DNA of 64,000 bases, from the NCBI RefSeq assembly GCF_021764745.1, contig NZ_JAETXX010000010.1, forward strand, positions 90,822 through 154,821, written 5' to 3'. Position 1 is the first letter of the stretch. Each line of letters opens with the position of its first letter. The translations under genes and the position numbers were made by a program. The stretch is from Joostella atrarenae. GTDB taxonomy: Bacteria > Bacteroidota > Bacteroidia > Flavobacteriales > Flavobacteriaceae. The notes under the pieces are model-generated. The model had not been told where the DNA came from and did not search any database. It saw only the letters and a program-made list of their open reading frames with translations. This document shows, piece after piece, positions 53,873 to 63,157 of the stretch.

Positions 53873-55153
53873 ATGAGTAAACAAAAATTTTCGACTGACG
53901 CACTTCATGCAGGTCACGATGTAACAGCCAACGGAGGAACAAGAGCAGTACCTATTTATCAAACCTCTTCTTACGTATTTAATAATGCAGATCACGCTGC
54001 AAATCTTTTTAACTTATCACAGCCAGGATATATTTATACAAGGTTAAATAATCCAACAAATGATGTGTTAGAAAAACGTCTTGCAGCTTTAGATGGAGGG
54101 ATTGCTTCTGTGGTAACTGCTTCAGGAACTGCGGCTATTTCTACAGCATTATTAGTGCTGTTAAAAGCTGGAGATCATATTGTAGCTTCGAGTAGCCTTT
54201 ATGGAGGAACTTATAATTTATTGAGTAACACCCTGCCGAGACTAGGTATTACAACTACATTTGTAGATCCAGATGATGCAGGTAATTTCGCTGCAGCTGT
54301 AAAAGATAATACTCGTGCTTTTTTTATTGAATCCTTAGGAAATCCTAAATTGGATGTATTAGATATCAAATCAATTTCTGAGGAAGCAAAAAAAGCAGAA
54401 GTCCCTTTGATTGTAGATAACACAGTAGCTACTTCTTATTTAGTAAAACCTATTGAGCATGGGGCGAATATTGTTATTCATTCTTTAACGAAATATATCT
54501 GTGGAAATGGAACTTCCTTAGGAGGAGTTATTGTAGATGCAGGTACTTTTAATTGGGCAAACGGAAAATTTCCTGAATTTACAGAACCTTGCCCTAGTTA
54601 TCACGGCCTTATTTATCACGATGCGTTAAAAGAAGCTGCTTTTATTGCAAAAGTAAGAATAGAAGGACTAAGAGATCATGGAGCGGCATTGAGTCCGTTA
54701 AATGCTTTTCAGATTTTACAAGGATTAGAAACCTTGTCAATACGTATCAAGAAACATAGTGAAAATGCATTGGCATTAGCAAAATGGTTACAAGAGCAAG
54801 AAGAAGTAGCTTGGGTGAACTACCCAGGTTTGGAAGATAATAAATATAAAAAATTAGCTGATAAATACTTGCCTGAAGGACAAAGTGGATTGGTTACTTT
54901 TGGAGTAAAAGGAGGTTTTGAATCGGCCAAAACTGTAGCAGACAATACTGAGATATTCTCCTTATTGGCAAATATTGGGGATACAAAATCATTGATTATT
55001 CACCCTTCCAGTACAACGCATCAACAGTTAGATGAAGCGGCACAAGCTGCAGCGGGAGTAACAATAGATTTGATCAGAATTTCTGTGGGTCTTGAAGATT
55101 TAGAAGATTTAAAAGCTGATTTAAAACAAGCATTACAACATATAAAAAGTTAA
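53873..55153 (+). CDS. metY: O-acetylhomoserine sulfhydrylase (aminocarboxypropyltransferase)
   Basis: 426-residue Cys/Met-metabolism PLP enzyme making homocysteine from O-acetylhomoserine and sulfide. The PLP lysine is in HSLTKYICGNGTSLGGVIVD, with FFIESLGNPKLDVLDI and IGDTKSLIIHPSSTTHQQL typical of MetY. Length 426 matches MetY (about 425-430) and is longer than MetB/MetZ (about 390). It is the first gene after the S-box riboswitch and ends four nt before the MetX-ThrA fusion, which supplies its substrate. Confidence 0.95.
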   Translation: MSKQKFSTDALHAGHDVTANGGTRAVPIYQTSSYVFNNADHAANLFNLSQPGYIYTRLNNPTNDVLEKRLAALDGGIASVVTASGTAAISTALLVLLKAGDHIVASSSLYGGTYNLLSNTLPRLGITTTFVDPDDAGNFAAAVKDNTRAFFIESLGNPKLDVLDIKSISEEAKKAEVPLIVDNTVATSYLVKPIEHGANIVIHSLTKYICGNGTSLGGVIVDAGTFNWANGKFPEFTEPCPSYHGLIYHDALKEAAFIAKVRIEGLRDHGAALSPLNAFQILQGLETLSIRIKKHSENALALAKWLQEQEEVAWVNYPGLEDNKYKKLADKYLPEGQSGLVTFGVKGGFESAKTVADNTEIFSLLANIGDTKSLIIHPSSTTHQQLDEAAQAAAGVTIDLIRISVGLEDLEDLKADLKQALQHIKS

Positions 55154-55157
55154 GACG

Positions 55158-58100
55158 TTGAAAAACGATTTGTTACATATTTCATTAAAAAAGTATACCA
55201 CATTAAGCGGCGTTACACAAGATATAGACTTGTCTTATCAGGTCTTTGGAAGAGCATTGCATACAGCGCCAATTGTGATGGTTAATCATGCGCTTACCGG
55301 AAATTCTGATGTTAGCGGTGTAAATGGTTGGTGGAAAGATTTAATTGGAGACGGAAGGGCGATAGATACCAATAATTATACGGTGTTGGCATTTAATATT
55401 CCAGGAAATGGGTATGATGGATTTGTAATAGATAATTACAAAGACTTTGTAGCTAGAGATATAGCGCGTATTTTTTTGAAAGGACTAGAGACTTTAAAAA
55501 TTACTAAGTTATATGCGCTTATTGGCGGTTCTTTAGGAGGTGGAATTGCTTGGGAAATGGCTGCTTTAAAACCAGATATTACTCAACATTTTATTCCTGT
55601 AGCAACCGATTGGAAATCTACGGATTGGCTCATTGCAAATTGCCAGATTCAAGAGCAATTCTTAGTGAATTCTAAGCAGCCTGTGCACGATGCACGAATG
55701 CATGCCATGCTTTGTTATCGTACGCCAGAATCTTTTAAAACACGTTTCAAACGTACTACAAATGCAGAGTTGCAGGTGTTTAATGTGGAGAGTTGGTTGT
55801 TGCATCATGGAGCAAAATTGCAAGAGCGTTTTCAATTATCAGCTTATAAATTAATGAATCAACTGCTAAAAACAATAGATGTTACTAGAGATCGCTCAGA
55901 ACACTTTGATATTTTAGAATCTATAGATGCCAATGTGCATATTGTAGGTGTGAGTTCTGATTTATTTTTTACTGCTGAAGAAAATAGAGAAACATATAAG
56001 CAATTAGCGCAATCTAGTGATCGTGTGCGTTATGGAGAGGTAGTTTCTGTACACGGACATGATGCTTTTTTAATAGAATATGAACAATTAGAAAAAATAA
56101 TAGGAGGAATTTTTGAGTCTTCCTTGAAAGATAATAAAATGAAAGTATTAAAATTTGGAGGGAAATCCTTGGCAAATGGCGACGGTATTAATAATGTTAT
56201 CGAGATCATAGAAAATAAGGTAAAAGAAGGAGAGAAAATCACAGTTGTAGTTTCTGCTAGAAATAATGCTACCAATGAGTTGGAGAATATTTTGGAAACT
56301 GCGGCTACAGGTCAAGATTATGCTCATCTATTTGAAGCTTTCAAAAAATATCAGACGGAAGCTTATAAAAGTGCAGACTTATCAGTAGAATTCGACCGAC
56401 TTGAAAAATTGTTTTCAGGAGTAAGTCTATTGGGAGATTGTAGTACTAAGATTAAAGACGAGGTATTGGCTCAAGGAGAAGTGATTTCAGCAAAATTAAT
56501 TACTGAAATTCTCCAAGGGAAAGGAGTTAAAGCTAATTTCACCGACTCAAGATCTCTTATAAAAACAGATGAAAAGTTTGGTGATGCACAGCCGTTAGAA
56601 AAAGCATCCAAAGAAAACGTACTTAAACATTTTGCAGCTCACAATGGAGATACGGTAAATGTTGTAACTGGTTTTATAGGTTCTAGTGTTAACAATGAGA
56701 CCACAACATTAGGAAGAAACGGAAGTAATTATACAGCTTCGTTATTGGCAAATTTCTTAGATGCTGGAGAATTACAAAGCTTTACTCATGTAGATGGTAT
56801 TTTTACAGCCAATCCAGATTTGGTGCCTAGCGCTCAAAGAATTGAAGAATTGTCTTTTAATGAAGCAAATGAGTTAGCAAACTTTGGAGCTACGATTTTA
56901 CATGCAAAAACAATTATTCCTCTAATTGAAAAAAATATTCCGCTTAGAATATTAAATACTTTTAATCACGATAATAAAGGAACGCTTATAACTGCAAACC
57001 CAAAGAAAGAAGGTATAAAATCACTTTCTGTACTAGAAAATGTAGCTCTAGTAAATCTTGAAGGGCGTGGGTTGCTAGGAAAAGCAGGAGTCGATGCGCG
57101 TATATTTAATGCTTTAGGAAGAAAAGATATTAGCGTTAGTATTATTTCTCAAGGTTCTTCAGAAAGAGGAATTGGAGTGGTGGTAAATGCAAAAGATGCT
57201 ACGGAAGCAATAATTTCTTTGGAAAAAGAGTTTGAAAATGATTTCTATTCTAAAGACGTTAATAAGATTTCTGTTGTAGATGATGTTTCTGTAATATCTA
57301 TCATCGGTCAAGATCTCAGTACGTTCCATAAACCATACAATGCTCTTATTAAGAATCAGGTAATTCCTATTCTATTTAATAATACAGTTACAGGAAAGAA
57401 TGTGAGTTTAGTTGTAAAAAAATCACAGCTTCATAAAGCATTGAATGTAATTCATGGTGAGATTTTCGATATCTCGAAAAAAATAAACATCGCTATTTTT
57501 GGTCACGGATTAGTAGGAGGAACTTTAATAGATCAGGTCCTTACTTCCGCAGCAAATATCGAGGAGCGTAAAAAATTAAAGATTAATATTTTTGCAGTAG
57601 CAAATTCTCGTAAAGTATTGCTAGCTAAAGATGGCGTTACTTCTGAATGGAAAGATGAAATTAAAAACTCAACAGCTCCATCAAATATCCAAGATGTAAT
57701 TGATTTTGCAAACGAACATCATTTAGAAAACCTTATTGCTATTGATAATACGGCTAGTAAAGATTTTGTTGGAAACTATACAAAGTTGGTAGAAAATGGA
57801 TTCGATTTGGTATCATCAAATAAAATAGCAAATACTTTAAGCTTCGGTTTCTATGAAGAATTAAGAAGTCTACTGGATAAAAATCAGAAGCAATATTTAT
57901 ATGAAACAAATGTTGGAGCAGGACTGCCATTAATAGATACTATTCGAATTTTACATTTATCAGGAGAGAATATTACTAGAATCCGAGGTGTTTTTTCAGG
58001 AACATTAAGTTATTTATTTAATCAATTTTCTTCTGAAGAAAAACCTTTTAATGAGATCTTAAAAGATACCATTGATAAAGGATTTACAGAACCAGATCCA

Positions 58101-58553
58101 AGAGAAGATCTGAATGGAAATGATGTTGGTAGAAAATTATTAATTCTCGCTCGTGAATTGGATCTTAAAAATGAATTTGAAGATGTTAATATTCAGAATT
58201 TAGTTCCAGAGAAATTAAGAGAAAAAGAAGTGCCTGAGTTTTTAAATAGCTTAGCTGAGTTTAATGCTCCGTATCAAGAAATTAAAGAAAATCAGGAAAA
58301 AGGAAATGTACTCCGTTATGTTGGAGACTTGCATGGAGATTTACAACAGGATAAAGGAGTTTTAGATGTTAAATTAGTTTCTGTGCTAGCAGATAGTGTT
58401 TTAGGACAAGTGAAAGGGGCAGATTCTATTTTTGAAATTTATACTGAATCTTATGGTGACCGACCGATAGTTATTCAAGGAGCAGGAGCAGGAGCTGCAG
58501 TTACTGCAAGAGGAGTTTTTGGAGATATTCTTAAGTTGGCAGAGAGAGGATAA
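55158..58553 (+). CDS. Fused homoserine O-acetyltransferase-like / aspartokinase / homoserine dehydrogenase
   Basis: 1131-residue single frame with three parts. Residues 1-325: alpha/beta-hydrolase of the MetX type, with nucleophile S125 in LIGGSLGGGIAWEMA, D268 in VGVSSDLFF and H301 in VSVHGHDAFLIEYE. Residues 328-about 770: aspartokinase (MKVLKFGGKSLAN, GFIGSSVNNETTTLGRNGSNYTASL split as FIGSSVNNET and LGRNGSNYTASL) with paired ACT domains. Residues about 775-1131: homoserine dehydrogenase (INIAIFGHGLVGGTLIDQVL, TNVGAGLPLIDTIR, GVFSGTLSYLFN, FTEPDPREDLNGNDVGRK). It starts at a TTG (55158) four nt after metY. The ATG at 56139 could start ThrA alone. It makes homoserine from aspartate and acetylates it for MetY. 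Confidence 0.92.
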   Translation: MKNDLLHISLKKYTTLSGVTQDIDLSYQVFGRALHTAPIVMVNHALTGNSDVSGVNGWWKDLIGDGRAIDTNNYTVLAFNIPGNGYDGFVIDNYKDFVARDIARIFLKGLETLKITKLYALIGGSLGGGIAWEMAALKPDITQHFIPVATDWKSTDWLIANCQIQEQFLVNSKQPVHDARMHAMLCYRTPESFKTRFKRTTNAELQVFNVESWLLHHGAKLQERFQLSAYKLMNQLLKTIDVTRDRSEHFDILESIDANVHIVGVSSDLFFTAEENRETYKQLAQSSDRVRYGEVVSVHGHDAFLIEYEQLEKIIGGIFESSLKDNKMKVLKFGGKSLANGDGINNVIEIIENKVKEGEKITVVVSARNNATNELENILETAATGQDYAHLFEAFKKYQTEAYKSADLSVEFDRLEKLFSGVSLLGDCSTKIKDEVLAQGEVISAKLITEILQGKGVKANFTDSRSLIKTDEKFGDAQPLEKASKENVLKHFAAHNGDTVNVVTGFIGSSVNNETTTLGRNGSNYTASLLANFLDAGELQSFTHVDGIFTANPDLVPSAQRIEELSFNEANELANFGATILHAKTIIPLIEKNIPLRILNTFNHDNKGTLITANPKKEGIKSLSVLENVALVNLEGRGLLGKAGVDARIFNALGRKDISVSIISQGSSERGIGVVVNAKDATEAIISLEKEFENDFYSKDVNKISVVDDVSVISIIGQDLSTFHKPYNALIKNQVIPILFNNTVTGKNVSLVVKKSQLHKALNVIHGEIFDISKKINIAIFGHGLVGGTLIDQVLTSAANIEERKKLKINIFAVANSRKVLLAKDGVTSEWKDEIKNSTAPSNIQDVIDFANEHHLENLIAIDNTASKDFVGNYTKLVENGFDLVSSNKIANTLSFGFYEELRSLLDKNQKQYLYETNVGAGLPLIDTIRILHLSGENITRIRGVFSGTLSYLFNQFSSEEKPFNEILKDTIDKGFTEPDPREDLNGNDVGRKLLILARELDLKNEFEDVNIQNLVPEKLREKEVPEFLNSLAEFNAPYQEIKENQEKGNVLRYVGDLHGDLQQDKGVLDVKLVSVLADSVLGQVKGADSIFEIYTESYGDRPIVIQGAGAGAAVTARGVFGDILKLAERG

Positions 58554-58647
58554 AAAGTATTAAGAATATATAAGTAGCATAGATTAAGAGTAAATAAATT
58601 TTGTATCAAGTGTAATAGCTTGGTGCATATAGCAACAATAAAATATT

Positions 58648-59814
58648 ATGAGTAAGGAACATTTTGAAACTGATGCGATAAGAACTCAAATTGAGCGAAC
58701 AGAATTTTTGGAACATTCTGCTCCCATTTACTTATCGTCAAGTTTTGTTTTTGAGGATGCGGAAGATATGAGAGCATCTTTTGCGGAAGAAAAGTCGCGT
58801 AATTTATACAGTCGTTTTACAAATCCTAATACCACGGAGTTTGTGGATAAAATGTGTAAGATGGAAGGAGCGGAAGCTGGTTATGCTTTTGCAACTGGAA
58901 TGTCTGCGGTTTTTTCAACTTTTGCAGCATTACTAAATAGTGGCGATCATATTGTTTCGGCACGTTCTGTTTTTGGATCAACACATTCGCTTTTCACAAA
59001 GTTTCTTCCGAAGTGGAATATAGAAACATCTTATTTTAAAATTGATGAGGTAGCTTCTATTGAAAGTTTAATTAAGCCAAATACGAAAGTTCTTTTTGCT
59101 GAAACTCCTACAAATCCTGCTGTAGATGTTTTAGACCTTGAATATTTAGGACAAATAGCAAAAAAGCATAATTTAATTTTGATTATAGATAATTGCTTTG
59201 CAACACCATATTTACAAAGGCCAATTGATTTTGGAGCTCATATTGTTGTGCATTCTGCCACAAAATTAATTGATGGGCAAGGACGTGTGCTTGGAGGTGT
59301 AGCTGTTGGACCTGCAGATTTAATAAGAGAGATTTATTTGTTCTCAAGAAATACAGGCCCTGCTTTATCACCATTTAACGCGTGGATTCTTTCTAAAAGT
59401 TTAGAGACCTTGGCTGTTCGTGTGGATCGCCATTGTGAGAATGCATTGAAAGTAGCGGAGTTTTTAGAATCTCATAGCAATGTAAATTTTGTAAAATATC
59501 CTTTCTTAAAGTCGCATCCACAGTATGAAATTGCTATTAAGCAAATGAAAAAGGGAGGAAGCATAGTTGCTTTTGAAGTAAAAGGAGGTGTTGAAGCAGG
59601 AAGAAAATTCTTGAACAATATTAAGATGTGTTCATTATCTGCTAATCTAGGAGATACAAGAACCATTGTTACACATCCAGCTTCTACAACACACAGTAAA
59701 TTGTCTGAAAAAGATAGATTGCAAGTTGGAATTTCTGATGGCTTGGTAAGAGTTTCAGTTGGACTAGAAACTGTAGAAGATATAATTGCAGATTTAAAAC
59801 AAGCCTTGAGGTAA
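58648..59814 (+). CDS. metZ: O-succinylhomoserine sulfhydrylase / MetB-MetZ type PLP enzyme
   Basis: 388-residue trans-sulfuration-type PLP enzyme. N-terminus FETDAIRTQIERTEFLEHSAPIYLSSSF, PLP lysine in VVHSATKLIDGQGRVLGG (the DGQGRVLGG string is typical of MetZ), C-terminus GDTRTIVTHPASTTHSKL. It overlaps in function with metY upstream, giving two possible homocysteine-forming enzymes. As the only acyltransferase seen is MetX-like, the substrate might be O-acetylhomoserine here as well. It lies 94 nt after the fusion gene and ends at its own terminator. Confidence 0.9.
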   Translation: MSKEHFETDAIRTQIERTEFLEHSAPIYLSSSFVFEDAEDMRASFAEEKSRNLYSRFTNPNTTEFVDKMCKMEGAEAGYAFATGMSAVFSTFAALLNSGDHIVSARSVFGSTHSLFTKFLPKWNIETSYFKIDEVASIESLIKPNTKVLFAETPTNPAVDVLDLEYLGQIAKKHNLILIIDNCFATPYLQRPIDFGAHIVVHSATKLIDGQGRVLGGVAVGPADLIREIYLFSRNTGPALSPFNAWILSKSLETLAVRVDRHCENALKVAEFLESHSNVNFVKYPFLKSHPQYEIAIKQMKKGGSIVAFEVKGGVEAGRKFLNNIKMCSLSANLGDTRTIVTHPASTTHSKLSEKDRLQVGISDGLVRVSVGLETVEDIIADLKQALR

Positions 59815-59846
59815 AAGAGGTAACTTGTTTAAATATAGTTGAATAG

Positions 59847-59878
59847 AAAAGGTTGTGGTTTTATCACAACCTTTTTTT
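59847..59878 (+). terminator. Terminator of met operon (after metZ)
   Basis: 11-bp stem AAAAGGTTGTG / CACAACCTTTT, 7-nt loop, T-tract. Confidence 0.88.
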
Positions 59879-59928
59879 GTGATGATTTTTCAATTCTTAC
59901 ATTCTTTAGTTAAAAATCTTAAAAATCG

Positions 59929-59959
59929 TTGGGATTTCTCGAATTATATATTACTTTCG
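59929..59959 (+). promoter_or_regulatory. Promoter of DUF2061-sulfite reductase operon
   Basis: TTG (59929-59931), 20-nt spacer, TACTTTCG (59952-59959; one mismatch to TAnnTTTG). Just downstream, CTATCGATTAAGTAG may be an operator. Confidence 0.55.
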
Positions 59960-60012
59960 CTTTTAAATTCTATTAACCTATCGATTAAGTAGAGTATTAA
60001 AAGAAATTGACG

Positions 60013-60273
60013 ATGATATTAGATAAGGTATTTCAGGGGAATCGCAGTAAGGAGGGGAGTGAAAGAACGCTTTCTGGCGACAAAGTAAGTAGAAGTATAG
60101 CAAAATCTGTAAGCTGGAGAATTGTGGGAACATTAGACACCGTATTAATCTCATGGTTTGTAACAGGAACCTTAACATTGGCTTTGTCTATAGGATTGAT
60201 AGAATTGGTGACCAAAATGACACTTTACTTTTTTCATGAACGTATTTGGGAAAGAATTAAGTGGGGTAAATAA
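60013..60273 (+). CDS. DUF2061 domain membrane protein
   Basis: 86-residue protein from the ATG at 60013 (a TTG two codons earlier is less likely). The C-terminal 60 residues match DUF2061: RSIAKSVSWRIVGTLDTVLISWFVTG, then SIGLIELVTKMTLYFFHERIWERIKWG, with two short membrane helices. The function is unknown. The family is recalled as travelling with sulfate-assimilation genes in Bacteroidetes, and here it heads the sulfite-reductase operon (18 nt before it). Confidence 0.87.
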   Translation: MILDKVFQGNRSKEGSERTLSGDKVSRSIAKSVSWRIVGTLDTVLISWFVTGTLTLALSIGLIELVTKMTLYFFHERIWERIKWGK

Positions 60274-60291
60274 TTAAGAAAATTAAGAAAC

Positions 60292-62397
60292 ATGCAAAGT
60301 TTTAGAACAGAAATTGAAAATCCGGTTGTAGAGAAAGACATAATAGACTTAGAGAAGAGAATTCGTCTTTTTAGAGAAGGAAAGGTAGATGAAGAGGGTT
60401 TTAGGAGTTTACGTTTAGCTCGTGGGATCTATGGTCAACGACAAGAGGGAGTTCAGATGGTTCGTATTAAATTACCATACGGAAAAGTAACTTCGAATCA
60501 GTTGTTGCGTATTTGCGATGTTTCGGATGAGTATTCTAGAGGGCGTTTGCATATTACAACACGTCAAGATATTCAGATTCATTATGTGAGTCTTGATAGA
60601 ACGCCAGAATTGTGGGCAGAATTAGAGCAAAGCGATGTAACAATTAGAGAGGCTTGTGGGAATACAGTTCGTAACGTAACGGCGAGTCCTGAGGCTGGAA
60701 TTGATCCAAAAGAGCCATTCGATGTTTCAGCGTATGCTCATGCTGTTTTTAAATTCTTTTTGAGAAATCCTATCTGTCAAGAAATGGGAAGGAAATTTAA
60801 AATCTCATTCTCATCTACAGAAGCTGATACTGCAATCTCTTATATTCATGATTTAGGTTTTATAGCAAAACTTAAAGATGGTCAGAAAGGATTTAAAGTA
60901 ATGTTGGGTGGTGGTTTAGGATCTCAGCCTAGACATGCAGATGTAATGTATGAATTTATACCAGAAGATCAGGTTATACCTCTAATAGAGAGTACGCTTA
61001 GAATTTTTGATAGGCATGGAGAGCGTTCAAAACGTTTAAAAGCTAGAATGAAATTCTTACTAAAAGACATTGGTTTAGATGGATTTTTACAGTTAATAGA
61101 AGAAGAAAAGTTAGCACTTTCTTATCATTCATATCCAATTAGTGAAGAAGGTTTTGAATTAAATCAAGCGGCATTAGATGCTATTTCTATTCCAAAGGTA
61201 GATTTAAAAGATGTAGAAGGGTATAGAAAGTGGAGAGATTCTAATGTATCACCACAGAAACAAGAAGGTTTGTTTTCTATCGGAATAAAAGTTCGATTAG
61301 GAGATTTTTACACGGATAAAGCTAGAAAGCTAGCAAATTTGATAAAGAAATATGCTGCAGATGAATTAAGGCTTACCTTACGTCAAGATATATTAATTCG
61401 TCATGTGAAAGAAGACTTGCTACCTCTATTTTATTTGGAATTGAAGGAACTTGGTTTTACAGATTTAGGTTATAATTCTACGGCAGATATTACAGCTTGT
61501 CCAGGTACAGACACGTGTAACCTTGGTATAGCGAGTAGTACAGGTATTTCAGATGTTTTAGAAAAAGTACTTATAGAAGAGTATCCTCAATATAGAGATA
61601 ATCGAGAAGTAGCTATTAAAATTAGCGGATGTATGAACGCATGCGGGCAGCATAACATGGCTCATATAGGTTTCCAAGGAATGTCTATTCGTACAAAAGA
61701 TAAATTAGTAGCTCCAGCATTACAAGTATTATTAGGAGGAGGGATTCTAGGAAATGGAGAAGGAAGATTTGCTGATAAAGTTATAAAAGTACCATCCAAA
61801 AGAGGACCACAGGCATTACGTTTAATTTTAGATGATTTTGAGAAAAATAAGGAAGAAAGTGAGGATTTCCTTGCGTATTATGACAGAAAAGAACAAGTTT
61901 ATTTTTATGATTTTCTGAAACCTTTGTCAGATACAGATAATTTATCTGAGAATGATTTTGTAGATTGGGGGAATGATAAAAAGTATGTTCAGGAAGTAGG
62001 AGTAGGAGAATGTGCCGGCGTAGTAATTGATTTGGTCGCTACACTTTTATATGAAAGCGTGGAGAAGATAGAAAAGGCTCAGTTGTCTTTGGAAGATAAA
62101 AGATGGGCGGATAGTATCTATCAATCATATACCTCTTTGATAAATACAGCGAAAGCATTATTAATAGGAGAAAATAAAAAGACCAATACTCAAGTGAGTA
62201 TCATAAATCAGTTCAATGAAGTGTTTGTTGCAACCGGAAAGATTTCACTAAATCTATCTTTCCCTGATCTCGTTTATCAAATTAAAAATAATAAACCATC
62301 TGAAACATTTGCCAAATCTTTTCTAAAAGATGCGCAAGCTTTTTATGATAAAGCAGATGCTTTCAGAAGATTTGAATTAGCTAATGCAGACAAATAA
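60292..62397 (+). CDS. Siroheme sulfite/nitrite reductase with C-terminal helical (HEPN-like) domain
   Basis: 701-residue assimilatory reductase. Two ferredoxin-like half domains with siroheme-binding repeats (GRLHITTRQDIQIHYV; LRLTLRQDILIRHV). The 4Fe-4S cysteines are C403 and C409 (ACPGTDTCNLG) and C447 and C451 (SGCMNACGQHN), so cluster and siroheme binding are intact. After about residue 555 an additional 145 residues form a helical domain (ECAGVVIDLVATLLYESVEKIEKAQ...AKALLIGENKKT), HEPN-like, absent from E. coli CysI. Placement with the methionine and siroheme genes favours sulfite as substrate. It overlaps cobA by 14 nt. Confidence 0.93.
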   Translation: MQSFRTEIENPVVEKDIIDLEKRIRLFREGKVDEEGFRSLRLARGIYGQRQEGVQMVRIKLPYGKVTSNQLLRICDVSDEYSRGRLHITTRQDIQIHYVSLDRTPELWAELEQSDVTIREACGNTVRNVTASPEAGIDPKEPFDVSAYAHAVFKFFLRNPICQEMGRKFKISFSSTEADTAISYIHDLGFIAKLKDGQKGFKVMLGGGLGSQPRHADVMYEFIPEDQVIPLIESTLRIFDRHGERSKRLKARMKFLLKDIGLDGFLQLIEEEKLALSYHSYPISEEGFELNQAALDAISIPKVDLKDVEGYRKWRDSNVSPQKQEGLFSIGIKVRLGDFYTDKARKLANLIKKYAADELRLTLRQDILIRHVKEDLLPLFYLELKELGFTDLGYNSTADITACPGTDTCNLGIASSTGISDVLEKVLIEEYPQYRDNREVAIKISGCMNACGQHNMAHIGFQGMSIRTKDKLVAPALQVLLGGGILGNGEGRFADKVIKVPSKRGPQALRLILDDFEKNKEESEDFLAYYDRKEQVYFYDFLKPLSDTDNLSENDFVDWGNDKKYVQEVGVGECAGVVIDLVATLLYESVEKIEKAQLSLEDKRWADSIYQSYTSLINTAKALLIGENKKTNTQVSIINQFNEVFVATGKISLNLSFPDLVYQIKNNKPSETFAKSFLKDAQAFYDKADAFRRFELANADK

Positions 62398-63145
62398 CCA
62401 ACCAAAACTGACTTTAATAGGAGCAGGTCCGGGAGATCCGGATTTGCTTACTGTTAAAGGTATGAAAACTTTACAGACCGCTAATGTTGTTTTATACGAC
62501 GCATTGGTAAATCCACAATTGCTAACGTATGCGCCGAATGCGGAGCATATTTTTGTGGGAAAGCGAAAAGGATGCTATGCCTTTCAGCAGGAACAAATAA
62601 ATGAACTTATTGTAAGTAGCGCAAAAGCTAATGGCCATGTAGTGCGCCTAAAAGGAGGAGATCCTTTTGTTTTTGGAAGAGGTTCCGAAGAAATGGAATA
62701 TGCCATTGCTCATGGAATAGAAACCGATTTTATTCCTGGAATATCATCAGCGTTAGCAGTTCCTGCTTATCAGAATATTCCATTGACAAAAAGAGGGAGT
62801 TCAGAAAGTTTCTGGGTAATCACGGGCACCACTAAAGCTCATAAACTTTCAAATGATGTTGTTCTGGCTTCTAAATCATCAGCAACAGTAGTGATACTTA
62901 TGGGAATGAGTAAGCTTTCAGAAATAACAGCATTATTTAAAAAAGAAAATAAACATGAAGTTCCTGTAGCTATTATTCAAAGTGGGACGACTCCTGAAGA
63001 GAAGATAGGAGTGGGAACTATTGATACTATTGAAGCAATTGTAGTGGAACAGCAACTTACCAATCCGGCAATTATTGTAATTGGTGAAGTGGTAAAACAT
63101 AGAGAGAAGATATTGGAAATTAGTAGTGAGGTAGCTACTGTTTAA
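62384..63145 (+). CDS. cobA: Uroporphyrinogen-III C-methyltransferase
   Basis: 253-residue SUMT adding two methyls to uroporphyrinogen III to make precorrin-2 for siroheme. Motifs: LTLIGAGPGDPDLLTVKG, VVLYDALVNPQLL, RLKGGDPFVFGRGSEE, PGISSALAVPAYQNIPLTKRG and VVILMGMSKLSEI. It overlaps the end of the reductase gene by 14 nt, indicating translational coupling with the enzyme that needs siroheme. Confidence 0.96.
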   Translation: MQTNNQPKLTLIGAGPGDPDLLTVKGMKTLQTANVVLYDALVNPQLLTYAPNAEHIFVGKRKGCYAFQQEQINELIVSSAKANGHVVRLKGGDPFVFGRGSEEMEYAIAHGIETDFIPGISSALAVPAYQNIPLTKRGSSESFWVITGTTKAHKLSNDVVLASKSSATVVILMGMSKLSEITALFKKENKHEVPVAIIQSGTTPEEKIGVGTIDTIEAIVVEQQLTNPAIIVIGEVVKHREKILEISSEVATV

Positions 63146-63157
63146 TAGTGAGCGAAG

